A DNA stretch of 64,000 bases from Larix kaempferi (taxonomy: Eukaryota; Streptophyta; Pinopsida; Pinales; Pinaceae), in NCBI GenBank assembly GCA_027924585.1, contig BSBM01000199.1, positions 11,605,001 to 11,669,000 on the forward strand, read 5' to 3'. Under the pieces are notes generated by a model that did no database searches, was not told where the DNA came from, and saw only the letters and a program-made list of their open reading frames with translations. The position numbers were made by a program, and so were the translations under genes. Shown piece after piece: positions 1 to 10,926 of this stretch (within the stretch, counting starts at the first letter, position 1; every line of letters begins with the position of its first letter).

Positions 1-925
1 GAGTACAATGCATAAAACAACATGTGGAAAAATGTAGATACTGGTTTATCAATTCAAAATCATCATTAAAATTTAACATTCAAACTTTAAACAAATTCAG
101 AAATGATTCTCCTTCCAACCAGAAAACAAAGATTACTAACTTTACTGAAAAGAACTATTAACTGAGGTAAAGTAGAAAATTTGTAAAACCTAGATAAATA
201 TGTAGGGTAACAAACATCCCAAGAAGACTGTTCCACCCAACCAATTCCTGAAAGCAGTTAAGTACTTACCTTAGGACCCCCGAGCCTGTTCACTGAACCA
301 CCAAGCAGAAGAAACTTAGGAATTTAGGACTTCTTCTTGCAGTAGCAATTAACTTCTGAATCTTCAATAGCTAGCAGTCCAATAGACCTACACCAGCATC
401 TCTGGTTCTTCTCAGCAATATGCAGAATTAAGATTGCACTCACAACTAGCCTCCCTATCTGAATCTCTCAGTGATCACCTGATGCACATGAGGAAAATAT
501 TTCTGCAGAAAATATTATGTAAGAGCTGCCTGCTCAATTTGAATTTGCATTTTGTAGGCTACCTAGGCCTTTTCAGATGTTACTGGGTCATTAAATGAGC
601 TGCCTACTCGATCCCTCCACTTGGGGGATAATGCCACATTTTTAGGGGTAGTTGTCCCATAACCAACAACTAGTGGTGTGATGCAATTGCTGCCATCTGT
701 CCCATACTTTCCAATAGCTTCCATTCCTCCCAGTGGGTCATTGAACACTCATTTAACAGTCCCCTTGGGTGTTTGTTTCCTAATTAATTTATTTAAATAA
801 TAATATTCAGTAGTTACACTCATCCTTGATCAAAACTGATCATAATTACAAAACTTTGTAATTAAATTTAACATAAAGTATTTTGCAAATAAAAATAATA
901 ATTTCTTAAATTTGGGTAGGTGACA
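1..925 (-). repeat. 3' LTR of element A (partial, cut by window edge)
   Basis: The segment aligns over its whole length with 28345-29269, with roughly 48 differences counted by eye (about 5%). It ends in TGACA at 921-925, which reads TGTCA on the minus strand, the expected LTR terminus. A G-rich tract on the minus strand abuts it. I see no coding potential here. The remaining ~3.5 kb of this LTR should lie left of the window. Confidence 0.88.
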
Positions 926-943
926 TACACCCCCCCTTAAGTC
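926..943 (-). other. Polypurine tract of element A
   Basis: Read on the minus strand, this is an AAGGGGGGG-type purine run ending a few bases before the LTR start TGTCACC. It primes plus-strand DNA synthesis in LTR elements. Its position supports the element orientation. Confidence 0.75.
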
Positions 944-965
944 TCAACATCATCCTCGATGTTGG

Positions 966-2183
966 TTAATCCTTGAGTGTTCCTGAAATAGATTTGGGTA
1001 TGCTGCCTGCATACTACTCTCCAACTCCCAGGTTGCCTCTTCTGGGCTAAGGTGCTTCCATTGCACCTTCACTTGCCCAATGATGCGATTCCGGAGAATA
1101 GTTCCCTCCTTCCGAGGATACAGTCCAGTTCCACCGAAAAATCTCTGTCTTGTCCCACCTGTACATCATTCCAGTTTATAACATGAGTAGTATCGTGTAC
1201 ATATTTCTTTAAAAACAATATATGAAAAACATTATGTATTTTAAAGTTTGGTGGAAAAGCTAGTTGGTATGCCACTACTCCAACCTTAGACACTATTTCA
1301 AAAGGACCACAATACCTGGGTGCCAACTTGGCACAAATCCCCAATTTTAGTGAACTCTTTTTCGGTCTTACCTTGAGGAATACATGTTCACCAACCTGGA
1401 ACTCTTTATGAGTTCTTTTTGAATCTGCTTGACTCTTTTGCTTATCTTGGGTAGCTTTGAAATGTCCTTGCACCTGTTTCACAATTAGTTCTAACTCCTG
1501 CAATAATTCAGGTCCTAAAACAACTCTATTTACTGGATCATTCCACAAAATAGGGGTATCACATTTCCTACCATAAAGAATTTCAAAAGGACTAAGTATG
1601 GCTGATGCATGATAATGATTATTATAAACAAATTCTGCAAAGTGCAAGTAGTCTTCCCACTTACCAGGCTGATCCTTAACATACATTCTTAATAAATCTT
1701 CTAAAACTTGATTTACCCTTTTTGTCTATCCATCCATTTGTGGATGAAATGCTGTACTGAAATTTAAAGTTGTATTCAACCCCTTAAATAGTGACCTCCA
1801 GAATTTTCCTGTAAACTTCGAGTCTCGATCCGAAATTATTACTTTCGGTATTTCCAACTTGGTATCGGTAACGATTGCAACAATCCAGCAGGATGTTGGT
1901 GTTCAACCTTCACTTTTTGACAATCCAAACATTTAGCTATGTACTCTGCTACTTCATCCTTCATTCTGGGTCAATAGTAGTATTTTCTCAACATAGTAAT
2001 GGTCTTTTGATAACCTGGATGACCAGAATAGTGACTTTTATGCATCTCATTTAATATCAGAAATTTTATTTCTGGTATGTCTGGTACATAGAATCTATTT
2101 TTATACAGTAATAAACCATTTTCCTTCATGCTGTAATCTGCCATACAATTTTCAAAATTGTTGTTTGCTGTCTTTTCCTTCAT
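966..2183 (-). pseudogene. Element A integrase and C-terminal chromodomain, broken
   Basis: The zinc-binding part (2183 to about 1900) shows the H-H pair in a HKSHYSGHPG context and then CLDCQ, with an in-frame stop just before. After a PSWK motif near 1856 the sequence jumps to the second catalytic Asp region (SDRDSKF). The stretch with the first catalytic Asp is therefore missing, a deletion of several tens of residues. The third part (about 1069-1686) carries YGRKCDTP and the GPFEIVSKVG region. After a frameshift near 1090 the minus strand reads a chromodomain tail with GQVKVQWKH and EEATWELE motifs, ending near 966. Chromodomains direct integration to marked chromatin. The protein cannot be active. 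Confidence 0.85.
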
Positions 2184-2222
2184 TTTTCTGTATTCTTCAT
2201 CTGTTTCACTCTTTTCCAGAAT

Positions 2223-3686
2223 CTAATTTTTCAAATCAGTTGAATAAGTACCAATTGCTGAAATAAAATTTAGTTTTTCCTTACAACTCAAGGCATCTAC
2301 AACCTTGTTCTCTTTCTCTTTAATATGCTGAATTTCAAAATCATACTCACTTAAGAACGTCAACCATCTAGCTTGTCTAGCGTTCAGGTTGGTTTGATCT
2401 AATAAATATTTCAGACCCATGTTATCTGTCAATAATGTAAATTTTCTGCCAATAAGGTGGTGACGCCACATTTTTAAGGCATGATTAACTGCCAATAAAT
2501 CTAAATCATAGGTAGAGTAGTTCTTTTCATGTACTTTCATCTTTCTAGATTCATATGCCACCGCATGCCCTTTCTGTGTTAGGACTCCGCCGAGTCCGTC
2601 ATTGCATGCGTCTGTACAAACTACAAAATCCTTGTTGGGGTCTATTATCCTCAAGATAGGTGCTTTTGTCAATAGTTCCTTTAATTTCTTAAAACTGTCA
2701 GAACATTTCTGATCCCAAACAAATATCTTCCCTTTCTTCTGCAAGGAAGTTATGGGGTTGGCAATTTTTGAAAAATTCTCTATAAACTTTGTGTAATAAC
2801 CAGTAATGCCCATAAATGATCTTACATTTGACACATCTTTAGGAACCGGCCAATATTTAATGGCCCTTATCTTGTCGGGGTCAACCAATATTCCTTTTGC
2901 CAAAATTATGTGTCTTAGGTACTGAATTTTGTCTTTGTGGAAGTCACACTTACTAAACTTGGCATATAGTTGATGATCTCTTAGAACTTGTAAGATAATC
3001 CATAAATGTTCATCATGCTCTTCTTTACTTTTTGAATACACTAAAATGTCATTTATAAACACAACAACAAACTTGTCTAAGTATTTATGTAGAATATTAT
3101 TCATCAGACACATAAATACAGCCGGGGCATTAGTCAAGCCAAATGGCATGACTACGAACGCGTAATGTCCATACTGAGTTCGGAAATCTGTCTTGAAAAT
3201 ATCTTCATCCTTAACCCATACTTGATGATATCCTAATCTTAGATCAATCTTTGAAAATATTGATTTTCCACGCAGCTGATCAAATAGATCATCTATGCGG
3301 GGAAACAGATACCTATTCTTTATTGTCATTTTATTAAGCTGGCGATAATCTATGCACAGTCTCAAGGTTCCATCTTTCTTCTTAACAAAGATGACAGGTG
3401 CTCCCCAAGGAGACACACTGGGTCTAATATACTTCTTGTCAATAAGTTCCTTCAGCTGTGATTTTAATTCGTTTAACTCCAATATGTTCATTCTGTACGG
3501 AGCTTTAGAATTTGGTACTGCTCCTCGTATTAACTCTATGGTAAAATCTAAATCTCTTTTGGGAGGTAGTCCTGGAATCTCCTCAGGAAATACATCCTTA
3601 AAATCCTTTAGGACAGGTATGTCCTCTAATTTCAGTTTGTCCTCTTTTTCCATAAACTCATCATTTACCACGTTTACTACAAACAT
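2223..3686 (-). pseudogene. Element A reverse transcriptase and RNase H
   Basis: This is an open stretch of about 487 codons in the same frame as gag and PR, bounded by stops. RT motifs are clear: [44 protein letters not shown]. The catalytic YxDD box reads FIND, so the second Asp-equivalent has become Asn and polymerase activity is predicted lost. The RNase H that follows keeps [15 protein letters not shown], the [14 protein letters not shown] region and [12 protein letters not shown]. It copies element RNA into DNA and degrades the RNA strand in the full family. Length fits a normal gypsy RT-RNH block. Confidence 0.92.
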
Positions 3687-4110
3687 CTAGCATCCTTTCC
3701 TAACTTCCCTCTTAAATTGCATGGTTGAAATCTGTCGAAGGGTTACCTTCCTTGGGATGCCTTTTATTTCTACAATTTTCCCTTCGTCATTTAAACATGT
3801 AAAATTTTTTCCATAACAGTCCAGGATGACATGATGGGCTTCTAACCAGTCCATCCCAACTATAATATCATAAGATCCTAAAGGTAGAATATTCAACTTG
3901 ATTTGTGTTTGTCAATGATTCATGGACAAAACACAGTTTTCTATAAAATCTGATACTTTTCTCTTTGTTCCAGTTGCTAGTCTAACTAGCCAAGATTTAC
4001 TAAAATTTTTAGTTTTCAATTTAAGACTTTCCACAATGTCTGGTGATATATAACTTAAGCTAGCACCTAGATCAATTAAAACAGTAATAGGATGATCATG
4101 TAGGATACCT
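3687..4110 (-). pseudogene. Element A aspartic protease region
   Basis: The active-site motif reads LIDLGAS near 4060 where DSGAS is usual, followed by VRLATGT and, further on, DIIVGMDWL, which is the typical C-terminal half (ILGMDWL) of retropepsins. It is in the same frame as gag and RT and is interrupted by a TGA near 3912 and a TAG near 3687. It would cut the Gag-Pol polyprotein. Confidence 0.8.
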
Positions 4111-4891
4111 TCAATCTCTACCATGGAGATTTTATGATCTGCTTGCCTGTTGTCAAGTGCTACATTGATTCTAGGCATTTCCCTCGCCACATCTCCAACA
4201 GTAGGTTCAGTCTGAATAGAGTTGATGTTGTTAGTATTTTGCTTCCTCAAGGGACATTCTGATGCGTAATGAGGACCTTGGCATTCAAAACATTTGATAG
4301 GTGCCTTTGGCTCACTGGTTCTGGCATTATTAGGTGCATTTCTGGGTGTTGTAGAATTTTGCTGTGAATTGTTTCTGGAGTTGTTCCCTTGGGAATTCCG
4401 ATTCTGAAAATTCTTCCTTTGGAACCCGGAATTTCCACTGAATCTGAAATTTTTCCGTTTCTGCTCAAAGTTGCTGGGCTTATGACTCTTCCAGTTTGAC
4501 ATTCCCTCTCTTTTCCAATTTGTGTCATAACAGAAAACTTCCTTTCTCATTGCCTCTTCCAAGGTCTTATGACTGTCATACTCGATTCTGTCCTTAATAT
4601 TGAAAGGTAAACAACTCAAGTACCTTTGAATTTTCGGTTTCTCTTCTATGAGGTATGGTACATATCTTAGTAAGTTCAGAAACTTACTGTTCATTTCCTT
4701 CATGTTCATACCTCCTAGCTTCAAATCGTAGAACTCTTTGGATTTTTCATCATAGTACTGTTCGGACAAGTACTTCTTTTTAAAGTATCACTTAAAGGTA
4801 CTCTAGCTTACATTTTTATCTTTGATGCCCTTTACTCTTTTGATGTCCTACCACCAAATGTCTGCTTTTCCGGTCAAGTTATATATAGCCA
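4111..4891 (-). pseudogene. Element A Gag, distal part with zinc knuckle
   Basis: This part continues the gag frame that starts at 24696 and was split by element B. It shows the capsid-like YYDEKSKEFYDLKLG motif (gypsy Gag core), a basic Asn/Ser-rich linker and one zinc knuckle, CFECQGPHYASEC. That knuckle has three instead of four residues between the second Cys and the His (CX2CX3HX4C), so it is probably damaged. Three in-frame stops lie between 4770 and 4880. Gag would bind and package element RNA. Confidence 0.8.
4887..4891. other. Target site duplication of element B, left copy (AGCCA)
   Basis: AGCCA lies directly before the LTR start TGTTGTTGC and is repeated directly after the right LTR end at 24112-24116. 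The 5-bp length is normal for gypsy integrases. Confidence 0.93.
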
Positions 4892-5064
4892 TGTTGTTGC
4901 AACAACATCACCCCCACATTTTGTAGATATTGGGGCCCCTCCTTTGCATTTTACTAGAAGGACTTCCTAAAGAAGTTAAGTCTCCTTTGAAAAATGTTTG
5001 ACTTAGTTTTTGTTTCAACTGAGGAATCTACTTTAAAATTGAAGTTTTTTCTTCTAAGTCAAAA

Positions 5065-5370
5065 CTCACGATTCTCTCTCAAAATTGGGGAAGAAGCTTA
5101 AAATTCTCTCCCGAAACTGGGGAAGAACTCAGGATTCTCTTTCAAAACTATGAAAGAACTTAGGATTCTCTCCCAAAACTACAGAAAGACTTAAATTTAC
5201 TCCCCGAAACAGCGAAAACACTTAGCATTTTTAAAGTTTCGGAAGAACTTAAAATTGCCTCCCGAAGCTGCGGAAGAAACTTAAAATTCTCTCTCGAAAC
5301 TGGGGAAGAACTCAGTGAGCTCGCCTAAAACTGCGGAGGAACTTGGGATTATCTCCCAAAATTGCGGAAG
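5065..5370 (+). repeat. 31-bp tandem repeat array in U3 of element B (5' LTR)
   Basis: About ten degenerate units of 31 bp follow one another, with a core like TCTCCCGAAACTGNGGAAGAA. One unit is shortened to 27 bp and some are 32 bp. Compared with the 3' LTR array, this copy has one unit more after the third unit and one less near the end, so units are gained and lost after insertion. Possible roles are enhancer or terminator elements; the sequence does not decide. Confidence 0.8.
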
Positions 5371-5463
5371 CTTTCGCCAAGTGTTGCCGTATTAAGTTGG
5401 TCTTTTCCCAGGTTACTCGACCATTCATATTTCAATAAAAAACTTAACAAAGTCATTCATGAA

Positions 5464-5494
5464 TTTCGGAAGGACTTACTGAGTCTTTCCGAAA
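5464..5494. other. Hairpin (13-bp stem, 5-nt loop) in U3 of element B
   Basis: TTTCGGAAGGACT pairs with AGTCTTTCCGAAA, with one G-T pair, around the loop TACTG. The same hairpin is retained in the 3' LTR near 18662-18692. Confidence 0.6.
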
Positions 5495-5832
5495 CTTCGG
5501 GACAACTCGGCAAAGCCGGTCACGATAAAGCTTTCGGGAAAGTGAATTTCGAAAGAACTCACAAAGTGCTCCCGAAACGCTAGAATGACTTGCCAATTCT
5601 TTCCACCACTGTGAAGCATCTTTTTTGTCTCTCCCGCAACAAGCTAATGCCTCGCCAAAGTTTAGATCCTTTCGAAAGGAACTCATGAGTTTTGGCTGCA
5701 ACCGCGGACGAAACTTGTGAGTCCTCGCCGCAGCCGACGGTCGCGCTTAAATGCCGAATTGTTTTGAAAAGACCGCGTCGTACAAGCGTTTAACTCTGTT
5801 TTAATGTCATCACCTATCCATTTAAATGCCTC

Positions 5833-5854
5833 CACGTGTCTAACTTTATATAAG
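5833..5854 (+). promoter_or_regulatory. Putative promoter of the LTR-borne gene: G-box and TATA box
   Basis: CACGTG (5833-5838) stands nine bases before TATATAAG (5847-5854). A transcript starting about 25-30 bases later would carry the short leader and predicted intron leading to the start codon at 6758. The 3' LTR keeps the TATA box (19044-19051), but its G-box has decayed. Confidence 0.55.
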
Positions 5855-5987
5855 GACGGTGGGGTTTCATTGTTCCCATTGTTAGTTTTTTATTCAAAGA
5901 ACGTCTTTGGGAAGACCGCGTCGTCTCATTCCAGCTCAGCGCATCCACCATCGTGTCCACCTCACTCCACCACTGCTTTCTCTCCAG

Positions 5988-6745
5988 GTATGCTTTTTAA
6001 CCGTCATCTTTGTCTTATCTTCACGTTGAGTTATTTATTGGGTTTTCCCCATTCAATAACGTGGCCGGTAGGCATTGGTAGTATGTATCGTCTTAAAGAA
6101 CTTGCAGTCGCCATGCCCCCATAAGCTTCTCAATACTGCCAACTAGGAGTCATAGCCATGACCAAGTTGGTCCTAGTTGGCCCCTTGTCACTGAGTCATC
6201 CGAGCTTGTTTTTTTCATGGGCCGCGTTCTGGTCGTTTTCCTACCCAGATTTACTCAAACTCAAACTTCATACTGGCTGCATACCGTTTCGCAAGTATTA
6301 TAACCGACAATAGTGGTCAGTTGAGATACTCAACCACTCGCCTGTTCGACTCAGTTAATCACTGTGGAAAACAGTTCCTTGTTTTCATTGTTTCCTCATA
6401 GGATTTTCCCACTCCAGGCCAACCCACCATTAAGCATTAGAAGTGCTATGATGGAGGGCATCCTGTCTCCAAGGACTAGGAAGGGAGTAGGTTTTTTCAC
6501 ATCGTATGCTTACCTTTTCGGAGGCATTCCAAAATTTCCTGACTAGGCATTGTCTCCCTAGAATAATCATGTCCGAGGACCATATTTTGTTTTCTGGAAT
6601 GATCGATGTTTAGTTTGCTTCCCCAACATGCAACTTTATAATTTTGTCTATATTTATCATTAGCATGCTAAATTTGTCATACTCTATGTTACACTCTCAT
6701 AACGTGTTACAAATTTTGTAATCATTCACATTTGGTTGCTGACAG
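5988..6745 (+). other. Predicted intron in the 5' leader of the LTR-borne gene
   Basis: The donor is CCAG|GTATGC at 5988. The acceptor is TTGCTGACAG|G ending at 6745, twelve bases before the ATG at 6758. Both sites remain usable in the 3' LTR (CTAG|GTAGGC and GATAG|G). In element D an acceptor (CATTAG|G) lies nine bases before the start codon of the homologous gene, which supports the model. Nothing else coding is seen in this interval. Confidence 0.45.
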
Positions 6746-6757
6746 GGATAAGCCACG

Positions 6758-9700
6758 ATGCCAAAAGGTGGTAGAAAGAAAGCTAAAGTGATGGAACCAT
6801 AACCAGTGCAACTAAGGACTGAAACTATTTTCCAAGACACTAAGTGTACCACTGGTGTTCCTCCCGAGGTCCGTTGGGGAGATGTATACCGGATGATCAG
6901 GGACCAGGATATCCCAGATGTATTATTGGAAGAAGAACAAATCTACCTCAACATCAGAACTTCCGGCATAGCCAGGGATTCTACTTGCCCTGAATTGTTC
7001 CCATGGTCTGAAGTGATCGGATGGATACTGGAACATGCCAACCCGCAAGCAAGAGTGTTGCATGACGGCAAGGGAGCGCCTTTCACTTCATTCCATCCAA
7101 CGTATATTGCAGCAGCCTACAAATTCTCACGTCCCCAGCAAGCTCTAAGTGATGAATGGTTTGGAAAAGATGAATAATAGTGAGATGGATAAAAGGTTAT
7201 TGGTCACAGGCAACTAGCTGAGGAAGAGAGATAATGTTGAATATGATGTTCAGAGCTTAAGACCTCCTTTTCGATTAATCGCCCTGATGTTATGCAGAAT
7301 TTTCGACATGCCCGATGGCACTATATATAGGATACAGTGGGCTCCCATCATCCACTCCATAGCATTCAAAGGAACTGTGTTTGATTGGGATACTATCCTT
7401 TCGGATAGTTTGGCATCCACAGCAACCGCTGTAATAGAAGGTCTGGCCTTAAAAAAGTCAAACTTTTACATGTATTCCTATCTTATTGACTGCATTTTGG
7501 CCAAGCTCTCTTTCCCCAGGCTAGGTTGCATGTGGGATTAGGCCAATACCCCGGTCTACACTGCTTATAAAATAACGTGGGCTCAAAATTACAGAGCAAA
7601 CTATAAGCTCATCTGCGAAGAGTTCATGATGGCTCTGTATGAGTAGATGTTCAAGGAAGAGCCCAATTGTCTATCAGAAAATGCCATGGAGGTCCTAGAA
7701 AACTATGGAAATTTTTGCTTCTCAGAGTAGGGAACCTACATCAGGATATTTGGAGGTAGCAAAGCACCATACATTTTTCCAAAATATGCTATTGATTATG
7801 TAGTCCTCAAGGAAGCAGTCAGACAAGTTTTCCTTGATGGAATAGGAGGGGTGCTTAACAAGCAACATAAGGCTTCCTTCCCTCCTTTGCCCTTTTGCAT
7901 AGGAGCCTATAAATTCTCAGGGGTTGCAACAGCCGAGGAATGCGTTCAAGAGATAAAAGCTTTCCACTTCGGTGAAATGATCTTCCATAGAAAGGATAGG
8001 CAGAGCAAGGTTGTCGAGCATTGCAAGGAGGTTAATGCTCATTTTGAATATGCTCATTACTATGATGCAGAGGAAGAAGTGTTTAGAGGCATCAGCAACA
8101 TGACTATGTTGCAGATTTGTCGTCAAGGCAGTGGAGCTAGTTCTAGCTCTGCCCTAGCCCGAGAAGCCAGTATGCAGAAAGAGAGAGAAGCAGCTGAGGC
8201 CTTAGCTCGTGAAGAACAAATATTGAAAGAAGAAGCAAGATTGCAACAAGAAGTAGAAGAAGCGAGACTGCAACAAGAAGCTGAAGAAGCAAGGATGCAG
8301 AGAGAAGCTGAAGATGCAAGGTTGTAGAGAGAAGTTGAAGAAGCAAGGTTGTAGAGAGAAGCTGAGGAAGCAAGGCAGCAGAAGGAAACAGAAGATCGAG
8401 AGCAGAGGGAGGAAAGTGAAAATTAGTAGAAAGCTGAAGAAGAAGAAAGAAGGCATAAAACTGAAGAGGAACAAAAGACGGAGGAAGAACTTAAGACCAA
8501 TGAAGATGCCCAGGTAGGTGGCTCCGGCACCCAAAATATGGAAACAGACACATCTCAAGCAGGTCTCTCCGGCACCCAAAATGTGGAAACAAATGCATCT
8601 CAAGAAGGTGGTTCCTACACCCAAAATGTGGAAACAGACACATCTCAAGTAGTACAGACCCCACCCGTAGAGACAGAAGTAGATGTAATAGACCTCCCAA
8701 TCATCCGTTACACCCCATCAGAAGATCATACTGTGTCCCGAGGGGATGAATTTGTGTATTATAAGAAGAGGAAGGCGGTGGTTTTGAAGTCGGAAGAGAG
8801 GATAAAGAGACTCTTCCAAGAAGATATTGTTACCCAGTGGGATACCACGGTGATGGATCCCATGGCATCCACCGCTGTGTCAACAACAAAAGCAACAAAG
8901 GACAATGTGTTCAATATGGTCAGAGAATTTGAGTCAACAAAGAGGAGAGCTTGCATGTTGCAACATACTGTGGCTAATGAGTGGGCTTACAGGGATATTG
9001 TAGTGAATAAATATAATCGCCTGTCTGTTGATCACAAGGAGTTGTCAGATAAGTATCGCCATTTAGAAGACGAAAAGGAGCACTTGGCAATCCAGATGAT
9101 GGTTCTAGAAGTAGATAAGAAAGATTCTGAAGCTAGAGTTTTTCATCTGGAAGCAAATAAGTAGGAAATGATTGAACAATTAGAGCAGGCAGAAAGCAGA
9201 GCAATAGATATGTCTCCCTTTCATGAGCTGTCTTATGACATTCTAAGACAAATGCACGCCACACAGGAGCTGATTGCTGAGGAAGTGTGCAGGCTCAAAG
9301 CCATGATGGTTAGATTGAAAGAAGTCAATGCAAAGGCCAATAGGCTTAATGGAAAATACACTTAGGTTAAAGAAAACATCCTGAGCCAGATGGAGAGAAG
9401 GGAAGGTTGATTTCCCCAAGCATCTCCTATTCAAGTCGGTAGATGATGTTAAAGAAGATGTAGCCCTTATGTAATTCTGCAGGAACTGTGGCCTTAAGCT
9501 AATGGCTAAGATCCAAGGAACAATTGATAAAAGTAACACCATGTATCAAAAGATCCATGAAGTACATGATAAGTGCAAGCTGAGTTTCCTCAGTCCCTCG
9601 ATGAGTTTCCAAGCAAAGAGCAACGTTTATCAGACTTGAAGGAAGAGCTAGGCATTCAAATAGAATATGTAAAGAAGATTGATGTCCTAGCCACTAATGA

Positions 9701-9971
9701 TCTCCATCACTATATTGGGCTGTCATCAATATACAGTCATTTGCTTAAAGAAATCCACCAAGCAGCAGTTGCAAAAATTCATGGTGTTGAAGCAAAGCTT
9801 GGTAAACATGTGACTTCCCAAAAGATCTTGCTCCCTTCACCAGCAAATGTGGTTATTAGAGACACTGGTATCTGGTTCAGTTACATTACAGAGGAGGAAA
9901 AGAAAGCAGTAGCAGCAGTAGAAGCTAGTCCAAGCACCTCCCTCCCAGCAGAAGTGCCTCCCCAAGGGTGA
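6758..9971 (+). pseudogene. LTR-borne accessory gene, 5' LTR copy (plant retrotransposon ORF + coiled coil), broken
   Basis: The start MPKGGRKKAK is shared with the 3' copy. The order is a basic N-terminus, a globular domain of about 430 residues (motifs WSEVIGWILEHANP, PPFRLIALMLCRIFDMPDG, IQWAPIIHSIAFKGTVFDW, FYMYSYLIDCILAKL), a ten-residue EEARLQQEAE-type repeat region, three 15-residue repeats (GTQNVETDTSQAG-like, 8515-8648), then a long coiled coil ending in VPPQG. The globular part resembles the 'putative plant transposon protein' domain found in extra ORFs of plant gypsy elements; its function is unknown. In-frame stops (for example near 6778, 7540, 7646, 7727, 8325, 8355, 8425, 9162 and 9363) interrupt it. 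Several read TAG where the 3' copy has CAG. A 1-2 base shift near 7160 and another near 9405 also break the frame. Confidence 0.8.
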
Positions 9972-10174
9972 ACACGCTAATCCTAAGGCATTGTTCCTAT
10001 TTTGATTTGTTCTCCCTATGTTTAGAGCGTAGAATCACTAGATAGCTGTCCTTTTCTATTTTTGAGAAATTTTTTGTTTTAAGAAAACGGCCACAATTTG
10101 TTTATTTAGAGGAAAAGTCTTTAGAGGACAAGTGTAAAGAGTGAGGTGGCAGCCCAAGAGGCATTTTGTAAAGA

Positions 10175-10183
10175 TATAAATAG
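10175..10183 (+). promoter_or_regulatory. TATA box of the genomic RNA promoter, 5' LTR of B
   Basis: TATAAATAG lies 204 bases after the stop codon of the accessory gene and 711 bases before the LTR end. TATA boxes at matching places occur in the 3' LTR (23397), fragment E (30526) and element D (59922-59929, minus). Downstream, AAGGACTTTTTGC is partly conserved among the copies. Confidence 0.7.
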
Positions 10184-10899
10184 AAGCTTAGGGAATAGTG
10201 TAAAGGACTTTTTGCAGGGAAAAGATTTTTCTTAACTTGTACGAGCTATCTTGCACTTGCTCCAAGAAAATGAAATTTGCCTAATAAGAGCCTGGAGAGA
10301 ACGTCTTTTGCATGGAAATGGATGTTGGATGCATGCTGGATTATTCTTGTGTCTTTCATATTCTACAGTGAGATCTTTCTTTGCTGCGTTGAATTATTTC
10401 TATGTATTGAATGATCTTGTTCTTTCCTGTGCAAATGATTTTTTCTCCTACATGAGTAATGGAATGTGTTATATGTAAATTGGAAGTTATCTTTTAATAT
10501 CTATTGCCTTTTGCTGTAGTTGTGTCTTCATGGTTCAATGGCTATCTGTTGATCTGTAGATGCTTCTTTCAACACATTACTCATACTTATAATTTTGCTC
10601 CTTGCAGGGATAGTTTAGGTTTATTTCAGTTTTAGACACAGATTTGTTTTAATCTTTGCATTTAGATTAAGTTAGCTTAGGCACTTGCATATCATCTTAA
10701 ACCTTAAAATAAAATAAAAAAGAATGGTGGATCAGGCCATAACTGGTGTAATTGAAGCAAATCTCCAAATCTAACGGTTGTCGAAACCGCTAATCGGACG
10801 GATTCCCCATACCAAACGGTGGACAATCTAATTGGGATAGTCTACCGGAGAGAATCCCTTTTTGCTTGATGCTGCGATCTTTGGGGCATCAACAGTTTT

Positions 10900-10916
10900 T
10901 GGTGCTAGAAGGAGGG
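10900..10916 (+). other. Primer binding site of element B
   Basis: TGGTGCTAGAAGGAGGG starts five bases after the LTR end and is repeated at the same place in element D. TGG matches a tRNA CCA end. I could not name the tRNA; its 3' end would read CCCTCCTTCTAGCACCA. Confidence 0.65.
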
Positions 10917-10926
10917 CCTGAAGTGC

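Larger units (their letters stand above)
4892..10894 (+). repeat. 5' LTR of element B (6.0 kb, gene-bearing)
   Basis: The LTR begins TGTTGTTGC and ends GGGGCATCAACA. In order it holds a 31-bp tandem array, a hairpin, a G-box and TATA box, a predicted intron, the accessory gene (6758-9971), a second TATA box (10175-10183) and about 710 bp to the LTR end. By position the second TATA is the genomic RNA promoter, which makes U3 about 5.3 kb and R-U5 about 0.7 kb. A region near 10601-10625 (CTCCTTGCAGGGATAG) resembles a splice acceptor and is also recognisable in E and D. Confidence 0.93.

Noticed and set aside
5065-5370. CRISPR-like array
   Set aside because: The units are directly adjacent degenerate 31-bp repeats without spacers, in a plant retrotransposon LTR.
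8143-8700. Leu/Phe/Cys-rich ORFs on the minus strand (also at 21345-21880 and, on plus, 61209-61839)
   Set aside because: They are the antisense of GAA/CAG-rich coiled-coil coding repeats; the apparent membrane-like protein is an artefact of low-complexity sequence.
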